Assembly (NCBI GenBank): GCA_026981645.1 | Contig: JALSII010000036.1 | Coordinates: 1 to 64,000, forward strand | Direction of reading: 5' to 3' | DNA length: 64,000 bases | DNA from: Hyphomicrobiales bacterium | GTDB taxonomy: Bacteria > Pseudomonadota > Alphaproteobacteria > Rhizobiales > Devosiaceae | In this document: piece by piece, positions 1-9,676 of the stretch | Position numbering within the stretch: the first letter of the stretch is position 1 | How the letters are laid out: every line of letters begins with the position of its first letter | Made by a program: the position numbers and the translations under genes | The notes under the pieces: model-generated | What the model was told of the DNA's origin: nothing | What the model saw: only the letters and a program-made list of their open reading frames with translations | The model's database searches: none

Positions 1-277
1 ACTCCCTGCAACTTAACCCCGTTTACAAGGAATATGGTGAGTGGCACTTTTTGTTTTCGGACATGGTTTAAAAATATATCTTGCAAATTTTGCGATCGCT
101 CGCTTGGCATAAAATTGTCCTCTTTTTCCTATAGCAATTCCTGCGCCCGCATTTTGAACTGTATCAAAATTTGAGGCCGCGACTGCCCTACCCGCCTGTT
201 TTGTTGGAAAGGTCCCAATCAAACCTGCGCTATTATTGCACAAATATGTCAATTTGCATACATCAATAGACGAACGA
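1..277. other. Region without a supported gene at the window edge
   Basis: This 277-bp stretch downstream of trkH is AT-richer than its surroundings. A 107-codon open frame on the minus strand runs through it but overlaps the end of trkH and resembles no family I know. The gene that follows trkAH in related genomes (often hfq) is not visible here. Confidence 0.4.
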
Positions 278-1711
278 TTACCAGCGGTTACGACTGAACG
301 CAGCAAGTATGACCAGCAGTTCAATCCGTCCGACAACTGCGGCCAGAGAAACCCCGACCAGACTTAACACAGGCACCCCCGGGGTGTTTGTACTGAACAG
401 GTTATCAGACACCAGATTCCCCACGGTACTGAATGCCCCCACTGACAGGCTGAGAGCGGCAGTAAACCCGTGTCCCAGTGATGCAAACAGGGCGGTCATC
501 AGCATGACAAAGATCAAAACAGAAAAGAACGCGCTCCAGGTCGCTTTGGCGGTAATAAATGCTGTTTTGTCTGCATCCACAGAACCGGGTAAAATCTGGT
601 TTGGATAAACCAGTCGTTTTATTTCATTGGCGGAATGGTGCAGCATCGAGCGCAGGCGGAATATCTTGATCCCCCCCGCCGTCGAGTAAGAACACCCTCC
701 CACGAGCGCCAGTCCAATCAGAAAAACCAACGGAATACTGACACCCTGACGCACGTCATGGCTGACGCCGGTTGTTGTCAACACGGAAATAATATCAAAG
801 GCCCGGTTGAATAGCCCCTCACCCACAAAACGCCCCAACGGAAAGGTGGCTAGAGACAATGCTATCCCCACCACCACTGCGACAGTTGCGGCGACAAGAA
901 ATGCCTTGGCCTCTCCGTATTTTTCCAGTGGATAACCCTGCAATTGCGTGAGCATTCTAAGCCAGATGATGGAACTTGCTCCAATCATCATAAAAATCAT
1001 CATGATAATTTCTGCAAGCCGGTTGTTGAGAATGGTGCCGCTGGTCTGCCAGGCGACCAACCCGTTGGTGGATAGAATATTTATCGCCCCGAGCACCGCC
1101 TGGGTGGGGTCAACCCTGGCCGTCACCAGAAGCGCGGCACAAATCAGAGTAAGCGTGGCATAGGGGATAAACACCTCCCAAAAGGTCTGGAAAAGACGGG
1201 GGTCGGCCCGGGTGGCTCCGTGCAACACCACACGCAAATCCCGGTTGGGAGTGCCACCAACCGCATAACGGCCCAACACATATATAGCTAACATCAGCGT
1301 CAGCAATCCTCCAAGCCACGCCGTGGCACTGCGATAGACAGTCATGGCCATGGACATGGAGGAAACCGGGGTCAGGCTGGAGCCAAGAGTTGTTGCTGCC
1401 GAGGAGGCCTCGAAAAAGGCCACGAAGGGGCCCGTGCCCTCAATCATCATGAAAGCAGGCATAGCAGCAAAAATCAGGGTGAACCACATCACAATCGCCC
1501 CAACAAAAATGTGGGAACGATTCAGATGTTTCAATTGTGTTGCCGAGACCAGATAGGCAAAGGCTGCAAGCAACAGGTAGGCACCCGTCAGCAGGGCGAA
1601 GGCTTCAAATGCACGCCAGTCCATGGTCATGGCACCAAACACCGCGCCCGCAGCGGTCGCACTGGTAAAAAACAGCAGCACCAGAGCAATGAGTACCCCT
1701 ACTCCCCCCAA
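278..1711 (-). CDS. trkH: TrkH-family potassium uptake membrane protein
   Basis: The product (477 aa) is the membrane channel subunit of Trk-type K+ uptake, which works with the NAD-binding regulator TrkA encoded just upstream. It is strongly hydrophobic throughout, with repeated transmembrane segments and pore-loop filter-like motifs: ATTLGSS near residue 110, STNGL near 210, TTTGVS near 315 and STVGN near 430. Length fits the family (about 480 aa). The start is probably a TTG at 1711, because no ATG or GTG lies in frame between it and the upstream stop, and a GGAGGG Shine-Dalgarno sits 7 bases before it. The gap to trkA is 43 bp, so the two are likely cotranscribed. The family is clear; the exact start is less so. 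Confidence 0.9.
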   Translation of the reverse strand: MGGVGVLIALVLLFFTSATAAGAVFGAMTMDWRAFEAFALLTGAYLLLAAFAYLVSATQLKHLNRSHIFVGAIVMWFTLIFAAMPAFMMIEGTGPFVAFFEASSAATTLGSSLTPVSSMSMAMTVYRSATAWLGGLLTLMLAIYVLGRYAVGGTPNRDLRVVLHGATRADPRLFQTFWEVFIPYATLTLICAALLVTARVDPTQAVLGAINILSTNGLVAWQTSGTILNNRLAEIIMMIFMMIGASSIIWLRMLTQLQGYPLEKYGEAKAFLVAATVAVVVGIALSLATFPLGRFVGEGLFNRAFDIISVLTTTGVSHDVRQGVSIPLVFLIGLALVGGCSYSTAGGIKIFRLRSMLHHSANEIKRLVYPNQILPGSVDADKTAFITAKATWSAFFSVLIFVMLMTALFASLGHGFTAALSLSVGAFSTVGNLVSDNLFSTNTPGVPVLSLVGVSLAAVVGRIELLVILAAFSRNRW

Positions 1712-1754
1712 AACACCGCCCTCCGCTTCGCCAGGGTCTGTTGAAGATTAGTTT

Positions 1755-3131
1755 TCAAAAGAAGTCTATGCTCACGCGAAACATCTGTTCCACCTGTCGG
1801 ACCTGGGCGGCAACCGCAAAAACAATCACCAGGTCCCCTGCTTCAATTCGCGTTGAACCGGTAGGCATGATAACTTCATTACTGCGAATTACGGCGCCGA
1901 TGCGCACCCCTTTGCCGAATTCAACTTCCTTAAGCGGCTTGCCCACAAGGGTTGAGGTTTCAAGGGCCTCGGCCTCCAGAAGTTCGGCAGCACCGTCAAA
2001 AAGAGAATAAACACCTCTTATGCGGCCTCGACGGACGTGACGCAGGATTTTTGAAACCGTCACCGAGCGCGGGTTGATGAAGGAATCCACCCCAAGGCGG
2101 CGGGCAAAACGTGGGTACTGGGCCTGATTCACCAGGGCAAAATTGGCCTTGCATCCCAGCTCGCTCGCAAGTACGCACGACAAAATGTTGGTTTCATCAT
2201 CATTGGTGAGGCCCAGAAACATGTCTGCATCGCCAATGTCGACTTCGCGCAGCAATTCTTCGTGAAGAGCATCACCAAACACAACAATAGAGTTTTTCAT
2301 CGCTTCGGCGGCAATCTGAGCGACCCGCCGGTCACTCTCGATAAGTTTTACCATCACGCCGGATTCACTGCTCTCCAGTTTGCCCGCCACATACCGCCCG
2401 ACATTTCCAGCACCCCCGATAACGACCTTCCTTGGAGGGACCTCTTCGCGTCCAAACAGGGCAAGAATCCTTTCAACCTGGTCACGCGGCACAGCAACCA
2501 CCGCCTCATCTCCGGCAATAATCTGCTCGCTTGAACCAAGCGCCATTGCCTCTCCCTCGCGGCGCACACCCAATACGGTGGCCTGCAGGTTGGGAAACAG
2601 ATCGGTCAGCTGTTTCAAGGGCGTGTTGACCACAGCGCAATCCTCGCGCACCTCGATAACCAGCACCGCCACCTGATCATCATCAAAACTGACAATTTCA
2701 TTGGCGCCGGGATAGGCCAGGCGATCAAGAATAAGATCCCCGATCTCCACTTCGGGAGAGATTATGACATCAATGGGCAGGTGGTCCCGCGCAAACAGGT
2801 TTTGCCACTCCGGGTTGAGATAGGTTTGCGCACGAATACGGGCGATGCGAACCGGCACCTCGAATATGGAATGGGCAACCTGACAGGCGGTCATATTGAC
2901 CTCATCAACCTGGGTAACCGCAATCAGCATGTCCGCATCCCGTGCCCCGGCCATGGCCAGCACATCAGGGTGTGATCCGTGCCCGTGCACTCCGCGGGCG
3001 TCCAGCGTGTCGCGTACCCGCTGCACCAGATCAGCGTCGTTATCTATAATGGTGACCTCTATGCCCTCCATGGAGAGCTTTTCGGCTATGCCATAGCCAA
3101 CCTGGCCCGCACCGCTGATAATAACCCGCAT
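1755..3131 (-). CDS. trkA: Trk potassium uptake regulator TrkA
   Basis: TrkA is the peripheral NAD(H)-binding gating subunit of the Trk K+ transporter. The 458-aa protein shows the expected duplicated architecture: RCK_N Rossmann domain at about 1-125 (MRVIISGAGQVGYGIA nucleotide loop), RCK_C at about 140-225, a second RCK_N at about 230-350 (KVVIGGAGNVGRYVA) and a second RCK_C to the end. Length is typical. It sits downstream of ntrX (67-bp gap) and upstream of trkH on the same strand. The link of trkA to ntrYX is a common alphaproteobacterial arrangement. Confidence 0.96.
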   Translation of the reverse strand: MRVIISGAGQVGYGIAEKLSMEGIEVTIIDNDADLVQRVRDTLDARGVHGHGSHPDVLAMAGARDADMLIAVTQVDEVNMTACQVAHSIFEVPVRIARIRAQTYLNPEWQNLFARDHLPIDVIISPEVEIGDLILDRLAYPGANEIVSFDDDQVAVLVIEVREDCAVVNTPLKQLTDLFPNLQATVLGVRREGEAMALGSSEQIIAGDEAVVAVPRDQVERILALFGREEVPPRKVVIGGAGNVGRYVAGKLESSESGVMVKLIESDRRVAQIAAEAMKNSIVVFGDALHEELLREVDIGDADMFLGLTNDDETNILSCVLASELGCKANFALVNQAQYPRFARRLGVDSFINPRSVTVSKILRHVRRGRIRGVYSLFDGAAELLEAEALETSTLVGKPLKEVEFGKGVRIGAVIRSNEVIMPTGSTRIEAGDLVIVFAVAAQVRQVEQMFRVSIDFF

Positions 3132-3198
3132 TGATCGCCCCGTCAGTTCAGCCCAGCTTAGTTGCTAAAATCAGTTAGGCTCCAACCCTAGCACCTCG

Positions 3199-4581
3199 TT
3201 AGAGACCTAGCGACTTGATTTTTCTGTGCAGCGCACTTCGCTCCATCCCCACGAACTGGGCGGTTTTTGAAACATTCCCGCCAAACCTCTCGATTTGCGC
3301 CAGCAGATATTGTCTCTCGAACACCTCCCGGGCTTCGCGCAGCGGCAGACTCATCAGGTGTGCTGAGTCGCTTTCTGCTTGCATGGAGGGCAAAACTTCG
3401 CCGATATCGGGGGGCAGCATGGCAGCGCTGATAACCCCGTCTTCCACCGGTTTGTCCTTGGTTAATATCAGAATGCGTTCCACGGCGTTGCGCAACTGGC
3501 GGGCATTCCCTGGCCATTCCTGCGCCTGTAATACGGCAAGAGCATCCTCACCAATGGTGACCGAAGGCAGCGCATGCATGCGACAGACCTGCTCCACAAA
3601 CATGTCGATCAGCGCCGGCACATCCTCACGGCGGTCCTTGAGACGGGCAATACTAATGGGAACAACCGCCAGCCGGTGATAAAGGTCGGAGCGAAATTTT
3701 CCCTCCTCAACCAGTTTGGGGATGTTCTGCGTGCTGGAAGACACTATACGCACATCCACCGGCACCGCACTGCTGCCCCCGATCCTTAAAAACTTGTTTT
3801 CCACAAGGGTACGCAGCAACATGCCTTGTGTATCCTCAGGCAACGCCGAGATTTCCGCCAGATAGAGCGTGCCCGAGTGCGCTTTTTCAAAAGCTCCCGG
3901 TTCGGTGCGCACAATGCCGTCCGGTCCCAGCGTCTCACGACCAAACAAGGCAGCGTTGATGTCTTGGGATGCATAAAAGGATGCATTGAACTGCACAAAA
4001 GGCGCGCTGGCCCTGAGGCTGGAATTATGTATCAGTCGGGCATAAAGCCCTTTTCCTGTCCCCGATCCGCCCGAAACAAAAATCCGCGAATTGGTTGGCC
4101 CCGATTTTTCTATCGTGGTGCGCGCCTGCTGCACATCAGCCGAAACACCTGCCAGCTCTGAAGTGTTCACCGCAGACTTCACTTCAAGCTCGGCTACCTT
4201 GCTCTGCAATTGACTGCGTTCCATCGCCCGCTGGGTAATGAGCAGCAGTCGGTCCATCTTGAAAGGCTTTTCGATATAATCAAACGCACCGCGTTGAATG
4301 GCAGACACCGCGGTTTCCACGTTGCCATGCCCTGAAATCATCACCACAGGCATTGTGGAGTGCTGGGTCTGGAATTCATCAAGCAGCTGCAGCCCGTCCA
4401 ATCGCGACCCTTGCATCCATATATCCAGAAACACCAGATTAGGACGGCGCACGGCGATTTCTGCAAGCGCTGAATCTGCATCATGGGCAGTGCGTGTGTC
4501 AAAGCCCTCATCTTCCAGTATTCCAGCGATAAGATCGCGAATATCGGCTTCATCGTCAATTATCAGAATATCACGGGCCAT
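3199..4581 (-). CDS. ntrX: Nitrogen regulation response regulator NtrX with degenerate AAA+ domain
   Basis: NtrX is the DNA-binding partner of the NtrY sensor kinase. The 460-aa protein has a receiver domain at 1-120 (acidic pair D9/D10, phosphoacceptor D53 in LVFLDIW, K105), a central AAA+ domain at about 140-370 and a C-terminal Fis-type helix-turn-helix at about 420-460. Walker A is present (GGSGTGKG, 171-178). The sigma-54-contacting GAFTGA loop is missing, and the Walker B segment reads LYLAEI (239-244), with alanine where aspartate is expected. This argues against ordinary sigma-54 activation. The ATG overlaps the ntrY stop by one base (TGATG), so translation is probably coupled. Confidence 0.95.
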   Translation of the reverse strand: MARDILIIDDEADIRDLIAGILEDEGFDTRTAHDADSALAEIAVRRPNLVFLDIWMQGSRLDGLQLLDEFQTQHSTMPVVMISGHGNVETAVSAIQRGAFDYIEKPFKMDRLLLITQRAMERSQLQSKVAELEVKSAVNTSELAGVSADVQQARTTIEKSGPTNSRIFVSGGSGTGKGLYARLIHNSSLRASAPFVQFNASFYASQDINAALFGRETLGPDGIVRTEPGAFEKAHSGTLYLAEISALPEDTQGMLLRTLVENKFLRIGGSSAVPVDVRIVSSSTQNIPKLVEEGKFRSDLYHRLAVVPISIARLKDRREDVPALIDMFVEQVCRMHALPSVTIGEDALAVLQAQEWPGNARQLRNAVERILILTKDKPVEDGVISAAMLPPDIGEVLPSMQAESDSAHLMSLPLREAREVFERQYLLAQIERFGGNVSKTAQFVGMERSALHRKIKSLGL

Positions 4582-6950
4582 CAGTCTTTTACCAACGTTT
4601 CTTGTCGTTTTGTTTTTTGTTCAGGGGTCTCCGGTGCCTCCGAAACCTCTTCTTCCTTTATCGTTTTCGAGACTGGAGGCCGCTCCAGATCATCCAGATC
4701 AGAACGCTCGAGTTCTTCCGCCTGACGCAGCAAAGAGAATCTGAAACAGGCTCCAACCCGCCCCTCGGCGTCTGGTTCTGCGTCCAGAAGTTCAACAGTG
4801 CCCCCGTGCTGCTCAACAATTTTTGCGACGATCGCCAGCCCCAGACCCGTCCCCTTTTCCCTTGTGGTCATATAGGGCTCAAGCAGGCTCTGGCGATTCT
4901 CCTGAGGCCAGCCCTTGCCATTGTCGCTGACACTGACTTTTATCCTCGTGTCCTCGACCTGCGTTGAAATAATCACGTGGGGTTTTTTGATATTTTCCAG
5001 ACCATCCGATTCGAGGGCCTCAACCGCATTCTTGATGAGGTTGGTCAGCAATTGCGAAATCAGGCGCTTGTCAAAAAAGGCTACCATTTCGCCTTCAGGC
5101 ACATCCGCTGTGATTTCCACCTGAGGCAGGCGCACGCTTTCAAGAAACACCGCCTGCCGGATAATATCGGCCAGATCGCCTTTTTCCAGCACGGCCCCGG
5201 GCATGCGCGCAAAAGAAGAAAACTCGTCCACCATGCGCCCGATGTCGCTCACCTGCCGGATGATGGTGTTGGTGCACTTGTCAAACACCTCGAAGTCACC
5301 TTCGAGCTTCTTGGCATAGCGTTTGCGCAACCGTTCCGCCGACAATTGGATTGGCGTCAGGGGATTTTTGATTTCATGGGCAATGCGTTGGGCCACATCG
5401 GCCCAGGCACTGGTACGCTGGGCGCTGACCAGGTTGGAAATATCATCCAGTGTCACCACAAAACCTTTGGATTCGGTCATCGTACCCTCGCGGGTGAGTT
5501 GAACCTGATAAGTGCGCAGGTCCGCCTCCGGCCCCAATTGTATCTGATCGCGAATCTGTCCGCGGCGCGATGAGCGCGCCCGCTCGATTATCGGCGCCAA
5601 CTGGGGCACCACCGAGGCAATTTCCTCCCCCATCAGCGAAATTTCATCTCGTCCGAACATTTCACACGAGCGCAGGTTGACCAGTGTGATAACTCCGTCC
5701 GGGTCCAGTCCAACCACCCCTGCAGATACGCCCTCCACCACCGCTTCGGTGAACTGACGTCGCTTTTCGTTGGTTTCGTTGGCATCCAGAAGCGCCTGGC
5801 GTTGATCCCTAAGCTGAACAATCATGCGGTTGAAGCGCTCACTCAGGTCGTGCAGATCACCACTACGGTCAACTATGGGCACTTTGACATCCAGGTTCCC
5901 GCGCGAAACCCGGCTTGAGGCAATCATCAGATTGCGTATCGGGTCGACAAACCGGTTGGCCAGAGCCATTCCGATCCACAGGGCTGCCAGCAGAAGAACC
6001 AGCGCCAGGCCCAGATACATCAGCCCGAAAGTCAACTGAAACACCACCCGGTTGGAAGCATAGACCCGGTACTCGGAAATGTTCTGGTCGGTAAGCTTCA
6101 TGTATTCGAGCACTTCCTGATCTACGGGCTTTGCCGCAAACAGATAGGTATCCTCATAGCCCCGCAGTTTTACCAGAGAACCCACAAGGTTCGTGGCACC
6201 CGGAGAGAGCAGGGTGGGCACCCCCTCCTCCACATTGGCCAGAATTTCGGGAGTAACGACAGGCTGGGCGCCCTGCACGTTGATCTGCGCACGCATCAGC
6301 GTGTCGCCATCTGAGGCGACCAGAGAGGTGAAGGGCAGAGAACGCGTAGCAGCAAGGGCGGTCAGCACCTGTTGAAAGCGTTCTTTATCGGTCTCGAACG
6401 TATCCCGCGCCGCTTCAAGTTCGGCAGCCACCCAGATGACATCATCCCGGAGCACTCCGGCATGTTCGAGCAAATATGAGCGCGCCACCTGCCGTGAGCT
6501 TTCCACAATATCCCTTGTGCGCTCCGAAAACCACTGATCAAGCCCTTGATTGAGGGTGATGGCGGCAAATATTGCCACAATCAGGGCCGGAATTGTTGCG
6601 ACTCCGGCGAACAGCACCACAAGGCGAGCCCTGAGGCGTGCACCGGACTGTCTCCGTCGCCGCGCCTGCCACAATACCACGATTTCGGTGAGCACCAGCG
6701 CAACCACCAAAACAATCAGCGCCGCATTGGAAATCCAGATTGCCGTCCACACCCGTGGTGTTGGCTCAATGGAGCTGGCGCCGGTCATAATCCAGAAGGA
6801 ACCAACAGCGACAAGCACCGCCGCCCCAATGATTAGCAGACCCAGCAGGCGAATAACCCTATTGGTCCGCGAACGCGCAGGCGTCTCATAAATATTTGAA
6901 CCTGCATCCATAGCGGGTTTCTCACCCACTCCGGGGTTGTCTTTACTCAT
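4581..6950 (-). CDS. ntrY: Nitrogen regulation sensor histidine kinase NtrY
   Basis: NtrY is a membrane sensor kinase that phosphorylates NtrX. Transmembrane segments lie near residues 30-55, 70-95 and 110-135, then an extracytoplasmic loop, another membrane segment near 300-325 and a HAMP linker ending near 380. A PAS domain follows (about 395-500), then the dimerisation/phosphoacceptor domain with H in [11 protein letters not shown], and the ATPase domain (N box, DNGKG, GTGLGL) to about 740. The last 45 residues are highly charged. I prefer the ATG at 6950 (MSKDNPG) over a TTG four codons upstream. It overlaps ntrX by one base. Confidence 0.95.
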   Translation of the reverse strand: MSKDNPGVGEKPAMDAGSNIYETPARSRTNRVIRLLGLLIIGAAVLVAVGSFWIMTGASSIEPTPRVWTAIWISNAALIVLVVALVLTEIVVLWQARRRRQSGARLRARLVVLFAGVATIPALIVAIFAAITLNQGLDQWFSERTRDIVESSRQVARSYLLEHAGVLRDDVIWVAAELEAARDTFETDKERFQQVLTALAATRSLPFTSLVASDGDTLMRAQINVQGAQPVVTPEILANVEEGVPTLLSPGATNLVGSLVKLRGYEDTYLFAAKPVDQEVLEYMKLTDQNISEYRVYASNRVVFQLTFGLMYLGLALVLLLAALWIGMALANRFVDPIRNLMIASSRVSRGNLDVKVPIVDRSGDLHDLSERFNRMIVQLRDQRQALLDANETNEKRRQFTEAVVEGVSAGVVGLDPDGVITLVNLRSCEMFGRDEISLMGEEIASVVPQLAPIIERARSSRRGQIRDQIQLGPEADLRTYQVQLTREGTMTESKGFVVTLDDISNLVSAQRTSAWADVAQRIAHEIKNPLTPIQLSAERLRKRYAKKLEGDFEVFDKCTNTIIRQVSDIGRMVDEFSSFARMPGAVLEKGDLADIIRQAVFLESVRLPQVEITADVPEGEMVAFFDKRLISQLLTNLIKNAVEALESDGLENIKKPHVIISTQVEDTRIKVSVSDNGKGWPQENRQSLLEPYMTTREKGTGLGLAIVAKIVEQHGGTVELLDAEPDAEGRVGACFRFSLLRQAEELERSDLDDLERPPVSKTIKEEEVSEAPETPEQKTKRQETLVKD

Positions 6951-7100
6951 ATGAGGTGCCAATTCTGCGAATGGTCTCTCTCCCGGTCATCGCCATATCG
7001 CTATAAGAAGGTGCAAATTTCGACCGTGACTGATTTGGCCCCATGGTTCAAGTTCAATGTTGCCAAAATGTGACACCGGTCTGCATCTGAGAAAAAGCCC

Positions 7101-8552
7101 TCACTGTTCGGGCCGCGATTGTCGGATGACCTGTATCGAATGATGGCGGATTTTCTTGCGCAGCGTATTGCGGTTAAGGCCCAAAAGCTCTGCGGCTCGT
7201 ATCTGATTTCCCCGGCAGGCGTTGAGCGCCATGGAAATCAGGGGCACCTCCACCTGCTCAACAATATCCTGATATAGACCGGGAGGGGGCAGTTCCGGTT
7301 CGTATTCATGCAAGAGTTTTGCCAGATGTGATTCCACTGCTCCCGAAAGGTCCACTGATGGCCCCTCCCCGCCACGCGCCTGCATTTGCGTCTGGCTCAA
7401 CTCAGCCCTGACCAATGGCGCCCCAATGGTCTCCTCTGCATGCAAGGCGCATAATCTGCGAATAAAATTTTCCAGTTCTCGCACATTTCCAGGCCATGAA
7501 TAGGCCTTCAATTCAATGACTGCTTCTGAAGTAATGGACCTGGGTGAATCTTCATCTCTTTGTTCCTGCTGTAAAAACAAATTCACCAGATCTTGAATAT
7601 CATCCTTGCGTTCGCGCAAGGGGGGCAGGCGCAAGGGCACCACGTTGAGCCGGTAGAATAAATCCTCCCTGAACTGCCCTTGCGCAATGAGTTGCGTAAG
7701 GTCACGGTGGGTTGCCGCCACAATGCGCACATTGGTTCGAATGGGTGTGCGCCCTCCCACCATTGTATATTCGCCCTCCTGCAACACCCGCAACAGACGT
7801 GTTTGGGCATCCATGGGCATATCCCCGATCTCATCCAGAAACAGCGTGCCCCCCTCGGCCTGTTCAAACCTGCCTGAAAGCCGCGCCGTGGCCCCTGTGA
7901 ACGCCCCTTTTTCATGGCCAAACAGCTCCGCCTCGATCAGGTCACGGGGAATGGCTGCCATGTTGATGGCCACAAAAGGCCCATTGCGACGTTTTCCAAA
8001 TTGGTGCAGTGCCTTTGCCACCAGCTCTTTGCCGGTGCCGCTTTCCCCCGTCACCATCACAGTGAGGTCGGTTTGCATCAGACGTGCGAGTGCCCGGTAG
8101 ATTTCCTGCATAGCTGCCGAACGCCCCACAAGAGGCATTTGCTGATCAATTTCGGGATTGCCCGGCGTGGCCCTTTTGGGTTTTGCTGCCTCGGCGAGTG
8201 CCCGGGATACAATGGCAAGAAGCTCGTTGATGTCGAACGGCTTGGGCAGATATTCATAGGCACCGGCCTCTGAGGCCTGAATTGCAGTCATGAATGTGTT
8301 TTGGGCACTCATAACCACAATGGGCAGGTGCTGGCGCATTTTCCTGATCTTGGGCATCAACTCAAAGGCATTGCCATCGGGCAGCGCCACATCAGTGATA
8401 AGAAGATCACCTTCCCCGCGGGCAATCCAGTTCCACATGGTTGAAAGATTGCTTGTTGGGCGCACCTCATACCCTGCCCGCGTCAGGGTCTGATTAAGCA
8501 CCGTGCGAATGGCATTATCGTCCTCAGCCAGCAGGATCGTTTGTCCGCTCAC
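7101..8552 (-). CDS. ntrC: Nitrogen assimilation response regulator NtrC
   Basis: NtrC is the sigma-54-dependent activator of nitrogen assimilation genes. The product is 483 aa, the usual length, if translation begins at the GTG at 8552, whose last bases overlap the ntrB stop (GTGA). An upstream in-frame ATG would add 29 unrelated residues. Domains are receiver 1-120 (phosphoacceptor D54 in LLITDVAL), AAA+ about 145-385 with GESGTGKE Walker A, an intact GAFTGA loop and FLDEIGD Walker B, and a Fis-type HTH at the C-terminus ([16 protein letters not shown]). All key catalytic motifs are present, unlike in the neighbouring NtrX. Confidence 0.97.
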   Translation of the reverse strand: MSGQTILLAEDDNAIRTVLNQTLTRAGYEVRPTSNLSTMWNWIARGEGDLLITDVALPDGNAFELMPKIRKMRQHLPIVVMSAQNTFMTAIQASEAGAYEYLPKPFDINELLAIVSRALAEAAKPKRATPGNPEIDQQMPLVGRSAAMQEIYRALARLMQTDLTVMVTGESGTGKELVAKALHQFGKRRNGPFVAINMAAIPRDLIEAELFGHEKGAFTGATARLSGRFEQAEGGTLFLDEIGDMPMDAQTRLLRVLQEGEYTMVGGRTPIRTNVRIVAATHRDLTQLIAQGQFREDLFYRLNVVPLRLPPLRERKDDIQDLVNLFLQQEQRDEDSPRSITSEAVIELKAYSWPGNVRELENFIRRLCALHAEETIGAPLVRAELSQTQMQARGGEGPSVDLSGAVESHLAKLLHEYEPELPPPGLYQDIVEQVEVPLISMALNACRGNQIRAAELLGLNRNTLRKKIRHHSIQVIRQSRPEQ

Positions 8553-9676
8553 GTTGCAGTCTCCCTGGAGTTTTTCTCTTGGCGAGCCGAAACCGGCAAC
8601 AATACCCGGAAACTGGTACAGCCCGGCTCGCTCTGGCATTCAATAACACCGCCATGCTCGCTGATGGTTTTTGCCACCAAAGCCAGCCCCAACCCGGAGC
8701 CGCTGGCCTTTGTGGTCACAAACGGATCAAAAAGGAAGGGAAGAATGTCCGGGGGCACACCCGGTCCATTATCACTGATAACGATTTCCAGCGGCAGGGA
8801 GACCCTCTCAGAGTTCCCGGCAAAAGAAATTTTAACCCCCGGACGAAAAGAAGTTGCAATACGAATTTTAGGTTCCGTTGTTTTTTCAAGAGCTTCTGCT
8901 GCATTTTTAATTAAGTTTATAAAAACCTGAATGAGCTGGTCGGTGTGACCATGAACCGGTGGCAAAGAAGGGTCATAGGTCTCAATAATCTCAACATTCC
9001 GGGCAACTCCATTGGTTGCCAGCAGCTTTACCCGGTCCAGAACCACGTGAATGTTTATCGGTTCCCGCTCCAGCGGCCGCGCATCCCCAAATACCTCTAT
9101 GCGGTCAACCAGCTTGACTATGCGGTCGGTTTCATCCCGGATCAGCCGGGCCAGTTGCACTTCGTCCTGATTGACTGTCTGCTCCAGCAATTGCGCCGCT
9201 CCCCTGATTCCCGACAGCGGGTTCTTGATTTCGTGCGCCAGCATCGAGGCCAAACCGGTTGCCGAACGCGCCGCTCCGCGCGACACCAGTTGGCGGTCGA
9301 TTTTTTCGGCCATGGCGCGCTCCTGAAACAAAACGCTGACCAGTCCGCCCGACTCCCCCAGCGGCGACACATAAACATCACTTGAGCGTTCAGAGCTTCC
9401 CCGCGGCAGGCTGACCTTGATGCGATATTCGGTCATGGGCAGATGCTTGGCCTGCGCGCGCTCAACCAGCCCGAGAATCGGAGACCCCACACTGAAGAAG
9501 TCCCTTAGCCGCTGACGGGACATCAGATTGAGCGACACCCCAAAAAATATTTCCGCTGCCGCATTTGCCCATAAAATTTTGTCGCCAGGCCCGCAAACCA
9601 GCACCGGCTGTGGCAGGGAATGCAAAACCGCGACCTTAGCTTCGGCCAGATTGAACTGCTCTGCCCCCCCTATCAC
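8549..9676 (-). CDS. ntrB: Nitrogen regulation sensor kinase/phosphatase NtrB
   Basis: NtrB is the soluble two-component kinase that controls NtrC phosphorylation according to PII signals. The 375-aa protein has no membrane segment. It has a PAS domain at about 10-110, a phosphoacceptor region with H in [12 protein letters not shown] near 145, and a HATPase domain with [10 protein letters not shown] (N box), DNGPGVP (G1) and GSGLGLALV (G2). It overlaps dusB upstream by 4 bases (ATGA) and ntrC downstream by 4 bases (GTGA), so the three genes form a translationally coupled unit. Confidence 0.97.
   Translation of the reverse strand: MIGGAEQFNLAEAKVAVLHSLPQPVLVCGPGDKILWANAAAEIFFGVSLNLMSRQRLRDFFSVGSPILGLVERAQAKHLPMTEYRIKVSLPRGSSERSSDVYVSPLGESGGLVSVLFQERAMAEKIDRQLVSRGAARSATGLASMLAHEIKNPLSGIRGAAQLLEQTVNQDEVQLARLIRDETDRIVKLVDRIEVFGDARPLEREPINIHVVLDRVKLLATNGVARNVEIIETYDPSLPPVHGHTDQLIQVFINLIKNAAEALEKTTEPKIRIATSFRPGVKISFAGNSERVSLPLEIVISDNGPGVPPDILPFLFDPFVTTKASGSGLGLALVAKTISEHGGVIECQSEPGCTSFRVLLPVSARQEKNSRETAT

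Noticed and set aside
13-336. 107-codon open frame on the minus strand at the window edge
   Set aside because: It overlaps the 3' end of trkH, lacks any family resemblance, and its composition looks non-coding.
8553-8639. ATG-initiated N-terminal extension of NtrC by 29 residues
   Set aside because: The extension lies inside ntrB and shows no receiver similarity; the GTG at 8552 overlaps the ntrB stop and gives the standard 483 residues.
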